The position numbers and the translations under genes are program-made. This document shows positions 51,501-62,943 of a stretch of 64,000 nt of DNA, piece after piece (position 1 is the first letter of the stretch; every line of letters begins with the position of its first letter). A model generated the notes under the pieces. The model saw only the letters and a list, made by a program, of their open reading frames with translations. It was not told the DNA's origin and made no database searches. This stretch comes from Aedes albopictus (lineage: Eukaryota > Arthropoda > Insecta > Diptera > Culicidae): the NCBI RefSeq assembly GCF_035046485.1, contig NC_085137.1, forward strand, positions 448,128,980 to 448,192,979. The letters run 5' to 3'.

Positions 51501-53331
51501 CACACGCTTCTACTGGTTCGCCAATGTCGGTAATATCAGACATTTCCCTCTCGAAATGATCCCTTTTTCAACTCTTGCGAAATCCAACACATCCCAATGT
51601 CAACACTTTACCTGACTCAACTCCACATCTCCATTTGTTTGCCCTTATTACTCTCCATCATGAACCAACACATCTGTGTCTACTCATCTTCAATACCTTC
51701 ACATCCGGGCTCACTTCCAAAGCTGTTCTACATTTTTCCTGTTATATTTTATCCATTTCATATTGGAATCTCTACTAACTGGTTCTTCTCTAGTCACAAC
51801 TCCTTTTTCTTTTTCCACTCCTTTTCTTTATTAACCTTCCGTAACTCGCGCAGTTGGCCACCACCGTCAGCACCACGCTAATGCTCAGTACAAAAAGCGA
51901 GATTTTTTTCAACGTGTTGCACAAAATACAACATCGCGATCGCTCGAGGGTTAAAAAAATTAAGTGCACATTATCTCCCGCAGTGCATCTCATATTCTAA
52001 TTTCATCATCTCGAGCAGTTTATTCTACAATTCAACACTACCTCCTCCGAGGAATATTCTGTTTTTACAAACTCTGCCTACGCCATCTTGCAGCCACCCT
52101 TGAACGCCTTAATGAAGTGCGCTCTCTCCAGGAATCACCCTCTCCAATGGCAAAACCCATTCTGCGCTCTTTTGTATGCGCTGTGCACACTTTATTTTTT
52201 TCCTTCATGCATACTACCACCACAGAACCGAATCGGTCATGCGAGCAGCCATCCTTGGGTATTGAGGTATTTAAGAAGATATTTTGTGTGCGTGAGATCC
52301 GGGATGGTGTAAAACATATCACAATTACAAGCAAAGCGAGTTCCCACAAGAGCTCGTGTCAAAATAGTGGCATCACTACGTAAAGACAATGTTTACATTT
52401 TCTCCTTATTAACACACAGCCATCCCTTCTTCCTCACCACCTGCAATGTATTTCATTTCCTCACGGGCCCTCAATGCATGTCACCCACGAATAGATGTAC
52501 CGTAGTCCACGATTGCTTCTTTAAAACTTTTCGAGTCATAGCGCATCGCATTATATTATCCAATATTCAATTATGTTTTGTAAGATGACGTCACAAATGA
52601 ACGTTTGGTTCATTTTCGTTCCTCGCGTTCTCTTCTCTCCCACACAAATTGTGAGTTTCCGTTGATTTCTTTTAATACCCTTTCGTTGCCGTTCTCTTCT
52701 CTCACAGGAAGAAAATTTAGGTTAACTTCCTAATAAAACTATTTCTATTTCTTTCTCCATATGCTGCTATTTTTTTCCTCAACTCTGGTCAATCTGGTTT
52801 TTGGAACCACCAACCATCCTTTCTATAACGCTCTCCGAGAGCAAACATGGCCTTCCAGCCGTATCAGTTCGGCCTCCAGGACCAAGATCCTTTTTAAATC
52901 CGCTCTCCGGGAGCATTGCTGTGCTTTGCACCAGCGTCCTCAACACGGTCTCCAGGACCAACACTTCTCTCTCCGGGAGCAGTATACCATACATTTCGGT
53001 CTCCGGGACCACTGTACATTTCTGCAAAAATGCATAAATCACACCAGCAATGAAAAACACTATTGTTTAATACTGCAGCCTTGTTTTCAATCACCATCCT
53101 GAAGAATTTCGGAAATCAGTTGCGTATTTATTCAGTAAACCTCACACTTAATGCATCTTCTACTTTCACCAGCCAGTACTAAAAACCAAGCCTTTTTGAT
53201 TGCAAAACAGGATCCTACTTGTCCTTGCATTCTTCCGGCCAATCCATAATGTTAATCGCGATATCGTTAAAGCTGTCCATCCTAAACACTTTATCTCCTT
53301 ACCAATTTCAATCGCCAATCCTTGTCGCCAC

Positions 53332-53567
53332 TGTGAGATTCCAACTGACGCCCCAATAACTGTTCCGGATATTCCGTATCCGGCCACTAATGGCTTCCGC
53401 AGTTACCGTGAACAATCCGCTAAATCTGCATCCTTCTGTCCCTCACTCTCTGACTGGTCGTCACAACAACACTCTAATCTCGAATCATTCAATATATATA
53501 ACTCACTACTCAACATCAAGATGTATACAACTAGGCTACTAGGTATGAACACCTGCAAGGTACCACA
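53332..53567 (-). repeat. LTR, 5' copy on the minus strand
   Basis: It is identical by eye to 49836-50071. It is followed on the minus strand by the primer-binding-site candidate TGGCGACAAGG. Confidence 0.88.
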
Positions 53568-53572
53568 CTAAC

Positions 53573-53929
53573 CAAGAAATCCACCTCAATTTCGCCCAAG
53601 AATTGCTTTTGAGATAAGCCAAAATTTCGGTCAGTTCAGAGACGAATTCCCTAGAAGTAAAGTCTCTCTAAACAAAAAAAAAAACAAAATCGGTCAATAT
53701 TTTCCTAAGCTTGTGCAGTCGTTAGGGTCGGAACAAAGTTTTATCCAGTGAACTCACCTAACCCTGCTAAAACAAACCATCAGGTAGAATACTCCGTGCC
53801 GGTATGACTCTGCAGCCATAGGTAATCCTTGCACTGATCGTGGGTACAAAACAGAGTTGATGTACACGTGCTGTAGTCCCATGTACGGGAGTCCCAGGGT
53901 CCGAGGAAAGTTTCACAATTTTCTCATAC
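53573..53929. other. unassigned
   Basis: No gene or repeat was recognised. Confidence 0.3.
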
Positions 53930-55720
53930 ATTTATTCCAGTATCCTCCAGGAGTCTCTTGTAGGATTCCCAAGGAATTCTTGATGCGATTATTCCGGAGG
54001 TTTATTTAGGATTCTTCCAGATGTTACCGGATGAATGATCCATAAAAGGTTAAAATCCCCAGTAATAAACAAACAAACAAACAAACAAACTCCAGAAGTT
54101 CCCTCTGAATTCTTCCAGGAATTTCTTCTGAGATTCCTAATAGTTTCCATCTCAGGAACTCCTTCCTGGATTTCTTCTGAAATTCGAGAATTCCATCCGA
54201 GATTCTAGTAATAACTTCTGATGAAAACCAGAAGGAACTTGATGGAGTATTTCTTAAAGGAAATCCTGTAGAAACTTTATGAGGAATCCATAAACAAAAA
54301 CTGCAGAACGAGCTTCTCAAAATACTCCCTAATAAACTTCTGGAGGATTTCCATTAGAAACATTCCAGAATAAACTTCCAGAGGAATTCTAGAAGGATCT
54401 GCATGAATTCCAAACGAAGCTTGAAGGAATCCAGAAAAGAGTTCCTAGATGAATCCTGGAAAGAGTTCCTGGAAATCTGAAATCCGGGAAGCAGTTTATG
54501 AAAGAATTATTTTTATTATTATAATCTTTATTAACGAGATTTTCAGCCCAGGGCTGGTTCATCTCGGTTCTAAAAGAATTCCAGAAGAATTTCATAGAAA
54601 GAGGTCCTAGAAGAATCCCAGAAATAGTGCCTAGAGGAATCCCAGTAAAAAGTTCCCAAAGAAATCCACGAAGGAGTTCCCGAAAAAAATCCAGAAGCAA
54701 TTTCTGACAGAAGCCTCAAAAAAAATCCCGGAGGAATCCCTGATGGAGCTCCTGAAAGAATCCTGGAAGTAGTTCCTGTAGAAATTCCGGAAGAAATTCC
54801 CGGTGGAATTACCGTAGATATCCCTGAACTAGTTCTTGAAAGAATCGCGGAAGAAGGTCTCGACAAATCCCGAAGAAATTTTATGATCACCAATGCTTAT
54901 GCTCATGCTCAGTGGGAGTTCCCTCTGGAAGTTCGATTTTGTAGACTCTCAAAAGTGATTTTGCTGGTTCTGTGGAATTTCTCCTCAATATCTTACTACG
55001 GTTCATCCAAGAGTTTCCTTTGGGAATCTTCCAGAAGTTTACTCTAGAAATACCGCAGAAATTGCATCTGGGAGTCCTCCAGGAGTTCTTTTTGAGAGCT
55101 CTCTGTGAAATCTGGAATTTCGGATAGTAGAATCTGTGACGGGATTTTGGGATTAATTTACACAATTCAACTTGCACGCACGACACGTATATTCGACTGC
55201 TTGTCTCACACACCTGACTCTGACTAACTATTCCAATTCAAACATAAATCATGGCTAACTCGATCTAGCTCGATACCACACTCTCCTGGTGTAGCTTCTA
55301 AATAGAAGTCTTTCAAGAGTAATTTAAGGAAATTCTCTAGTAGAAGTTCCTTCTGAAAATCCTCCATAAGCTCTTTGTAGGAATCATTTAGAAGTTCCTT
55401 GAGAAAATCCTTCAGAAGTTCCTTCTACGAATCCTGTAGGAGTTCCTTTAAGAAATTCTGCAAAAGTTCCTGGAGGGAAACTTTCAGGAATGATATGATT
55501 CCTTCAGGAGATTCTTATGATAAACCTTCAAGAGTCCCTGAAGAAATCCCTAGATCATCTAATTCCTGGACCTGGATCTAAAGACACTTCATTCCCAAAA
55601 CTTCTAAATTCCCTGAAGAAATTTTCTAAGTAGTTCCTGGAAAAAAAATCTCAGTATAAATTTATCAAGGAATCTATAGAAATCCACAGAAAGCACACAG
55701 GGTGTAATCTCCAGCAGGTG
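53930..55720. repeat. degenerate GGAATTCC-type array, strand bias changes inside
   Basis: Units such as AGGAATTCCAGAAGAATTTC run through most of this region: pyrimidine-rich at 53930-54200, purine-rich at 54300-54890, pyrimidine-rich around 54990-55110, mixed afterwards. A (CAAA)n run sits at 54066-54090, a SINE tail at 54517-54570, and a non-array insert at about 55130-55310. The Pro/Ser/Ile-rich frames are products of the repeat. Confidence 0.65.
54517..54570 (-). repeat. SINE 3' tail fragment
   Basis: CTTTATTAACGAGATTTTCA and GCTGGTTCATCTCGG match the tail of the SINE family at 61254-61432. Confidence 0.55.
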
Positions 55721-57027
55721 TTGCTAAAATAGCAAATAATGCATTTTTGGAGTACCGTATATCGGGATCAAATTGCTCACTTTAAAACAACTTTTGCAGA
55801 TATCGTAAATTGCATTTCAAATATTTCCAAACGAATTTCTGCAAAATCATTGCCTGATGGGTTTCTATACAACCACATGGCAGAATTTTGTTCAACTAAT
55901 TTAAACTTTTAGTTTAATAACTCCAAACATAGGCACCAACTTAGAAAGGGGGGGGAGGGGGCAAGCATGGATAAGCACGGTAATCGAAAGATGAAATTGC
56001 TGGAGGGATCTCGGATGAAAATTCTGGTAGAAGAAAGTTCCTGGAAGAATGCCCTGATAAACATCCTGCAGGGATACCTGGAAGTAACACCAATAAAGGC
56101 GCTTTAGCCATATGATTGTTCGGGGTGACGTTCTTCTTTAAGTCCCTCGTATTCGTGTCTGACCTTTGATGTTTTGTATGCATATTCCATCAGATCCCAC
56201 CTATTATTAATTTTCCATGATAAGCTATCTGTTTTTGACTCAAAAAAAGTTTCCCTAAGCTACGAAAAGAGGAAAATAACTAGTACACGAAGCAAAATGT
56301 TGGAACATACATGTATCTCTTTCAGCTGGCTACGCCAATGCCTATATTAAAGGTTCTTTTCGGAACTTCACCATATACTTCCAATTTTTAGTGAAGTCAT
56401 GATTATATTTTATTGAAACTTGGCTGTTGAAATTTATATGAAGATTCAAATTGTGAGACACCTTGGGCGTTAGTGGGTTAACTTTGTAGTTACCTTCAAA
56501 ATCCTGAAGAATTTTCAGGGAGGGATTTCATGCTCAATTGTTGTATATGTAGTTTCTTTTAAATTTGGAGTTGCTTCAATGTACTGACTCCAGATGTGTC
56601 CTTAACTTCTTCTCAAACAGTTCACCAAATGTCGAATTCATGATCACAGACAGATCGTGAGCGCCATAGTGGTACAAAACCCCAAGGTTCCATCAACTTG
56701 AACTATTTCTCGTGTCGTGGGTAAGCTACCCACCTTGCCTTTTCGATCGCAATCATGCTACTTAAGGCTCGGGCAACTGTCGCAAGCCGCAAACGGGGAA
56801 TGAAGGAATCACAAGCTGCTCCTCCACGTCAAGGTAATTTGGGTCATTGAATGAATGAAGTGCCTCGTCTCACACGACCACCGCACCGATCACCATCATC
56901 ACTACCACCAGAGAGTCGGAGCGTCATATTTTTTGTGCATAGCTGCTACATACTGCCGTTCCAAAGGCTTAGGTAATTTGCATTCCCCATTCGCGTCTTC
57001 ATCGCCGTCGAAGTTGAAGACATCAAA
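55721..57027. other. mostly unassigned; short array piece at 55975-56090
   Basis: Positions 55975-56090 carry GGAATTCC-type words. From about 56640 the sequence looks unique and less AT-rich, with CACCATCATCACTACCACC simple sequence near 56895. No gene is supported. Confidence 0.35.
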
Positions 57028-57195
57028 ATGGGCAGAGAGAGACTGATGATGATGATGATCGCTGGCTGCCTATTTGCTGGGGGGTTGGCCATGAATTCAC
57101 TTTATTGGGTATTACACGATCAAGGAGGAGGAATCATGCTGCAACACACATGCAGCACTTGCACATATGCATTCACGCCTAGGTGCTTCCCCTAA
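57028..57195 (+). CDS. possible 55-residue secreted peptide
   Basis: An ATG in a strong insect start context (ATCAAAATGG) opens a 55-codon frame. The predicted N-terminus has basic residues (MGRER), a hydrophobic run (MMMMIAGCLF) and small residues (AGGLA), like a signal peptide. The remaining 34 residues include HTCSTC and a Cys three residues from the end. It lies in a repeat-free stretch. No family is recognised, there is no visible upstream promoter or intron structure, and the ATG run may be simple sequence, so it could be chance. Confidence 0.25.
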   Translation: MGRERLMMMMIAGCLFAGGLAMNSLYWVLHDQGGGIMLQHTCSTCTYAFTPRCFP

Positions 57196-57594
57196 ACAAC
57201 AATTTATCGCTTGATGATGGTGATGACGATGTTGCAAAATTATACTGTAGGTATGCGGTGGAGACTTGAATTCAATTTGAATCGCTTGTTGAACAAGGAG
57301 TGCTTATGTACCTCCGTGCACGCGATCAAGTTATGCTTTAGTAGGTTGGATGGCGGAGGAGACTGCTACATCTGGCATCAGCACGACATCTGCAATTCAA
57401 TTGAGTCGTCTTGTGGTGTGAATTGTTCACGGCGAAGGCTAAGGTCAATGGAAGCAAAACGGTGACATCGTCTCTACGCGGTTCGAGAATGTTGGAGGAA
57501 AAGTCACAACTTGGATTCAGAAGCTTACTGCATGACTTTATTTATTCAAGAATGAAGCTTAAGGGAGACTCAAAGCTGCTTTTAGGACTGAAAA
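57196..57594. other. unassigned repeat-free stretch
   Basis: Short frames only. This continues the unique-looking DNA around the peptide frame. Confidence 0.3.
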
Positions 57595-58269
57595 ACGGTA
57601 AGACGATTAGGAGAGCGTCCAGCATAGCTCTGGTCTTCACAAGTTCCTACCTTATGCTTCCACGGGTCAATCGATGACAAAGACCATTAGCTAATAGTAG
57701 CCAGCTAAGCTAGGGTGCCTAGCTGGGAGTGTGAAATGCTCTTCCACTGGAAGCTATACCCATACTGGCAGTCCGATATTACAAACTGGTTGGCACATTA
57801 CTGGAATTGGAACTTGGAGTTATTAACCCTAGCCCAGCAGGGTAAACTGGCACAACTAGCAAATGAAACATGCCGAATGAAGCTTGGATTCTAGGGCTAA
57901 GCCAAGATTGACACAGATTGGCATCGTTTCAATTTCTGCCATACTCTAACCTACGAGGCGAACACGCTCCTCGTCATGTTGGAGTTGGTTTCCTGATCAG
58001 CGCTCACGTCTACGCTGCGCTCATGAAGTGGGAACCTTGTGGCCAGATTCAGTACACGGGTTCGAAACTTTAACATGATCCAATGTTACGCATCAACCGA
58101 TGCTGTAAAAATGTAAGACAAAGAGAACTTTTACAGCCATGGGCGACTTCAGTGCGAAAGTTGGTTCCAATAAATCGGAATATGAGCAAGACGCTGCAGT
58201 GAAAAGGTCGAAGAGCTGGAGTATCCTACTGTGGATATTCTGGAAGGTGGAAGCGTATACGCTCTAGAA
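57595..58269 (+). pseudogene. non-LTR retrotransposon 5' part with endonuclease relic
   Basis: Positions 57598-57720 match the 5' end of the element at 9940-10060. Further on, GVGFLISAHVYAALMKWEP (near 57980) and MGDFSAKVGS (58138-58167) are endonuclease-domain remnants in different frames. It is broken by stops and by the hAT insertion that starts at 58270. The element type is RTE/CR1-like. Confidence 0.7.
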
Positions 58270-59616
58270 CAGTGGTGCTCAGGCTGGAGGATACCGCGGG
58301 CCAAATTTGCAATTTGGGATCGACCTACGGGCCGCATAAAACATCTATGCACAAAAACAACATAAAGAACAATTCTAAAGCATATTTATTAAAAATCTGA
58401 TTGTTCAGAACATGTGTAAGGGTCAAACTTAATAATCTATTGCCCTTCGTGGAGTTCAATTTAGATTCATAAGTTTGGTTGAGAAAAACGTTCGAGCTTC
58501 AAATTGAAATTCAAACAAACAATTTAGAAGTTGCCCCTAGAATTGCCTTGAAGCCATTTTAAGAGCTTATCAAGCAGCTTTTACAAGAATTTCTTTTGAA
58601 TCGCTCCAAAAAGGTTTGCTGGATATTCTCCTGAAATTTCTTTTGGAATTGCTCCAGAAGGTTTTCGAGAAATTTCTTGAAGTTTCTTTTAGTTTTTCTA
58701 GTTGGTCCTGGAATCTTGTTTGTAGTTACTCCTGAAAATTCTCTTTTTGTTGCTCGAGTAATGTATTCTAAAGCTGTTAAAGAAATTTCTGTTAGAGTGG
58801 CACCAGAACATTTTTCTAGGAGATGCTCCTATAATTTCCATGCAGTATTGCCACAACTTTCTCATTGTGTTTCTTCAGGTTTATTTTCTCCAGGATGATT
58901 TGAGTTTCTCCATATATTTCGCTTAGAGTTGCTTAAAATTTTTCTCCAATAATGTTTTCTGGAGTTTCTCCAAAAATGTATCCAAGAGTATCTTCAAAAG
59001 GGCACAGGAGACGCTTTATGAAACTGGCCTGAGATTTTTTTCTTTAAGTCCGTTCAGGAGTTTCGCTTGGACAATTCAAATTGAATTCGTAAGTTTTGTT
59101 TCGAAAAATGTGTGAGTCTTATAATAGAAATAAACAATGAAAATTAAACAAGATCGGCAACCAAGCTGAGATTTGTTGAGAATTTTGTCAAAAACTTCGT
59201 GCTTTGTGTTTTTATGTTCTACGGAAAGGTGAAATGTGAAGTATTTGCTCAGCGTTGCATTGACTGCGCTTAAAAACTGCAACTAATTTTTAAATGATTC
59301 AAGATTACATTTTTAACAAACTTTCATTTGATTCGTATCACTTTTAAATAACTATAAGCTGGCTTCGCGACTTAGCTGAAATGCCGAAATATTTCGGAGT
59401 TTCGATTTCGAATCTTACCAGAACGGATTGTTCTCTTGTTTATTTATCATTTAATTTGTGTTTAACACTGTGAAAATTGATCAGCAATTTTTTTTGTATA
59501 ATTTCTTAATAAATTTAACGAGTTATTTCAAAGAATCGTTAAAGTACTCGATTCGTCTTAAAGTACTCCGCGGGCCGCATCTTAAGGCTTGGAGGGCCGC
59601 AGGATGAGCACCACTA
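58270..59616. mobile_element. hAT element, non-autonomous, 8-bp duplication CTCTAGAA
   Basis: The ends CAGTGGTGCTCA and TGAGCACCACTA are inverted, and CTCTAGAA flanks both sides (58262-58269 and 59617-59624). GCGGGCC-type words lie just inside both ends (58297 and 59570). The 1.35-kb interior has no transposase frame and includes a GGAATTCC-type array (58550-59060). Confidence 0.9.
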
Positions 59617-59624
59617 CTCTAGAA

Positions 59625-59750
59625 AATCAATGGAGCGCCATCAAGAAAGCCTCCGGCGAGAATAATTTGGGTTAGTTATGCACCCAGAGAAAGCAGTGGA
59701 TCACAGATGACATCTGAAGGAAGATAGAGGAACGAAACTATTAATCCACT
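59625..59750 (+). pseudogene. non-LTR retrotransposon continuation after the hAT element
   Basis: The frame resumes with NQWSAIKKASGENNLG and a stop, the type of linker that follows the endonuclease in these elements. It is short and decayed. Confidence 0.55.
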
Positions 59751-59754
59751 TTCC

Positions 59755-60198
59755 CAACGCACTCCAGGAGAAACTCGAGGAGAAATCTCCGTAGGAACTC
59801 CAGAAGGAATTTCCATGGGAATTCTTGAGGAAAATTATGCAAGAGCACCTACAGGAATTTCAGAACAAAGTCCAGGGAATTTTACGAAGGAATTCCTGGT
59901 GGAAACAAAGGTCGTATTCATAGAAAAAATTTGGAAAAAAAATCCTCGAATGGGTGGAATTTCCAAAGGAACCTGGCATCCATTCTCGAAGGTTTTTTTC
60001 TTGGAGGAATAATGGAAGCAAATGCCGAAGGAAGCATTGAAGAATTTTCCAAATAAATTCTTAGAGGGATTCCTGGAGAAACGTTTGTAGGAACTTTCGA
60101 AATTCCAGGAGTTCCCGAATTATTTTCCGGGGAATTTCAAAAACAATTTTTGGTGGATATCCAGAAGAAATTTCCATAGGGATCTCAAATCAAATTCA
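59755..60198. repeat. degenerate GGAATTCC-type array, purine-rich
   Basis: Units such as GGAGAAACTCGAGGAGAAAT and GGAATTTCCATGGGAATTCT recur to the start of the next SINE. Confidence 0.6.
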
Positions 60199-60421
60199 GT
60201 GGGCTTCGTGGCCGTGCGGTTAGCGGCGTCAGTCGTCTAGGCGTTTCGAAAGCTTCGGAGTGCGGTTTCGATTCCCGCTCCAGTCGGGGAAAACTTTTCG
60301 TCGAACGGAAAATTCACCATTGGGCCACTGGGTGTTATGTGTGTTGTCCGTTGTCTCGTGTTAGTAATGTTCAGTCTGTGCAGCCTCTGGCTGAAGACGG
60401 TGTAGTGTCTTTAAAAAAAAA
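60199..60421 (+). mobile_element. tRNA-derived SINE with poly(A) tail
   Basis: It has a tRNA-like head with box A-like GTGGCCGTGCGGTTAGCGGC and box B GGTTTCGATTCCC, a body with GGGGAAAACTTTTCGTCG, and an A-run at its end. It resembles the SINE200 group of mosquitoes as remembered. A decayed relative is at 19905-20070. Confidence 0.8.
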
Positions 60422-60424
60422 ATA

Positions 60425-61075
60425 CTGGTTAACTCTCATGTAGCAATTTCCGAAGAAACTTTTGAAGGAATTCTCATAGGTATTCGCAAAAGAGCAGATG
60501 AAGAATGTTGTCAAGAATTTATCGAATTCCCTAATAAACTCCTGGAGGAATTCCCAATTTCTGGAGGAACAGTCGAAAGAATTTTTGAAAAGTTTATTAA
60601 AGAATGTCAGGATAATTTTCACGAGGAAAAATTCCCGAAAAAACTTCAGGAGTGCCACGGTTTTTCAAAAATAACTGCAACAAATATTCGAAAAATCCCC
60701 CAGATGTTTCTCCGGCATTTGCTAAATGAGTTTCTTCAGGATTAACTTAGAGTTCCATCTGAAATTCTCTCAGATAAGAAATTTATGCACGACTTTGTTT
60801 GTGGACTTCTCAAAGAGGTCCATCAGAAACTACTCATAGGGCTTCTTTTTTAGAAGTTCATTTGGTTATTCCTGTGGCTGTTCTTTCAGAAAATTCCCAG
60901 GTATTTCTACGATAGTTCCTCGAATTGTTTATACTAGAATTTCTCCAGAAGTTCCTCCGGAAACCTCTCCAGGAATTGATTCGGAAACTCTTCCCAAAAG
61001 TTTTTTTAATAGGGATTCCTTAAAGTATTCCTACCAAAAAAAATGTTTTTTTTTATCTGTATTAAGGACGAGGTT
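60425..61075. repeat. degenerate GGAATTCC-type array
   Basis: It is purine-rich to about 60660 and pyrimidine-rich afterwards. Confidence 0.55.
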
Positions 61076-61253
61076 GCTTGAGTTCAAAGATAACTGCAAC
61101 AATGGCCACCTTTCATTCCACTCGATTTTTACGAGCACATATCTGGAGAACCATCAAACAAATTAATCTGGGAATGCTACTCGTTGCTTGCCTTTTCAGA
61201 ACAATACGCTTTCCGGGCTTTCAGATTTGTGCTCGAAAAAATGCGAGGAAAGT

Positions 61254-61432
61254 GCACGCTGGGGACCTTCACTTTACCGAAATTTTTAGCTCTAGGCTAA
61301 TTCATCTCGGGACCCACGCTTTACTTCCCTTTCGAAGGAAGAACTCACATTTTGTGAGTTTGTCGGGAGTGGGATTCGATCCCAAGTTTTCGGCGTGATA
61401 GTCAAGTGTTCTATCACATCAGATCCGCTCCC
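61254..61432 (-). mobile_element. tRNA-derived SINE
   Basis: On the minus strand it starts GAGCGGATCTGATGTGATAG, has box B GGGATCGAATCCC, and ends with GAGATGAATTAGCC and a tail. The tail is shared with the fragments at 14951 and 54517. Confidence 0.7.
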
Positions 61433-61439
61433 AACTTTC

Positions 61440-62660
61440 AAAATTTATTCGGGAGATCTAGGAGTTCGTTTGGTAGATCATCCAAAAGTTCCTCCTATAA
61501 TTCCGCCGCAGTAAATTCTAATGGAACTCTTAAAAATTTTCCAAAGAAACTAGTGCAGAATTTCTTTTGAAGGAACTCTTCAAAAATTTCCGAAGTTACT
61601 TTAGAAATTACTGATGAATCTCCATTAGCAATTCGTTGAGAAATTCCATAAAAAAATGCTGAAGCTATTTTCGAAATAACTCCTTTGGAAAACGCCGGAA
61701 GAGCTCTTGGGCGAATTGCTACTGACACTTTTTGGAAACAAACGAAAAAATACCTAAGGAATTTTCTGAAATAGTTTCGAGTGAAATTTTCAAAAGTACC
61801 GTAAACCGGGATTAAATACCGGTTTACAGTACTCTCAGAGGATTTTCTGAAGAAACTTCTTCCATGTGAACTCCGGAAGTGTATTTCGAAAGATCTTTTT
61901 CAAGAATAGCCGAAGAAACTTCTGAAGGATCTTGGATTTAAATGGCGACACAGTATTTAAAACTCATTTAAACTCATCAGAAGATTTACCAAAAGATTTT
62001 CCGGATTGGAAGAGTTCTTGAAACAATTGCTGAAGAAATTTCTGAAGGGACTCTTATATGAACTTCAAAAGAACACACGAAGGAAATCCTGGCAAAATAC
62101 CAACGGACTAATAAACTCCCGGAGAAATGACCAAGTTATAGAAATATCCGCATTATTTTGAGAGAAATTGCCGAAGAAAATGCTTGAGAAACTTCCAAAT
62201 GTGCTCCTAGAGGAGTTTCTGAGAATTTCTCGACTAACTCCAGAAGAAATTATCAAATAACTTCTGGAGAAGCAAACGAAAGAATTGGAGGAATTTCTGT
62301 AGTTACTTATGAAAAAATCTTGGTTTAACTCATGGAAGGATTCCTGAAGAAGTTTCTGGAGGATTTTTATACGAAGCTTCGGGACAATTTTACAAGAGTA
62401 CTTTTTAGGAAGCTCCCAAAGGAATTCTTGAGAGATTTTACGAGAGAACTATTGCAGTAAATGCTGTATGAAGTTCTGGAATTTTCCCTGGAGGAGTTTC
62501 CAAATGAACTCCTGGGAAACTGCCTGAACTATTCCAAAAAGTTTTCCTTAATCGCTTAACCTAATTTACATCTATATGTATTGTCCATTTGGGCACTACG
62601 TAAGCGATTGCCATTGACAGCTGCACTTATACTTTGTACAGCGCCTCAATGTATTCATTC
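61440..62660. repeat. degenerate GGAATTCC-type array
   Basis: Units like GAAGAAACTTCTGAAGGATC recur throughout, purine-rich on this strand. At about 61798-61833 a short inverted repeat, AGTACCGTAAACCGG and CCGGTTTACAGTACT, interrupts it. The last 120 bases are non-array. Confidence 0.6.
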
Positions 62661-62663
62661 TAC

Positions 62664-62943
62664 TATCTCTCTCTTCTTGGCGTAACGTCCTCATTGGGAT
62701 AAAGTTTGTTTCTTAGCTTAGTGTTCTATGAACACTTCCACAGTTATTAACTGAGAGCTTCCTCTGCCAATGACCATTTTGCATGCGTATATCGTGTGGC
62801 AGGCACGAAGGTACTCTATGCCCAAGGAAGTCAAGGAAATTTCCTTTACGAAAAGATCCTGGATGGACCGGGAATCGAACCCGTCACCCTCAGCATGGTC
62901 ATGCTGAATACCCGTGCGTTTACCGCCTCGGCTATATGGGCCC
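62664..62943 (-). mobile_element. tRNA-derived SINE, close copy of 45494-45776
   Basis: It has the same head (GGGCCCATATAGCCGAGGCG on the minus strand), box B GGGTTCGATTCCC, body and (GA)n tail as the copy at 45494-45776, with only scattered differences. It is inserted in the GGAATTCC-type array. Confidence 0.88.

Larger units (their letters stand above)
49836..53567 (-). mobile_element. non-autonomous LTR retrotransposon with identical 236-bp LTRs
   Basis: The LTRs at 49836-50071 and 53332-53567 appear identical base by base, and CTAAC duplicates flank the element (49831-49835 and 53568-53572). On the minus strand the LTR starts TGTGGTACC and ends CTCACA. A primer-binding site candidate TGGCGACAAGG follows at 53330-53320, and a purine tract AGAAAAAGGGAGA abuts the other LTR (50072-50084). 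The interior has no gag or pol frame. It holds a Tc1 MITE (50176-51119), a diverged SINE (51316-51500), and a cluster of short CTCCGGGAG/GTCTCCGGGACC motifs (52825-53015). The complete structure without genes fits a TRIM/LARD-type element moved by another element's proteins. Confidence 0.88.

Noticed and set aside
53200..53571. Shared 80-residue protein segment at 49830-50075 and 53330-53571
   Set aside because: The shared frame is simply the identical LTR read on the strand opposite to the element's transcription.
54389..54893. Pro/Ser/Ile-rich proteins of about 100 residues on the minus strand
   Set aside because: They are translations of the degenerate GGAATTCC-type array. Periodic sequence without stops gives such frames by chance.
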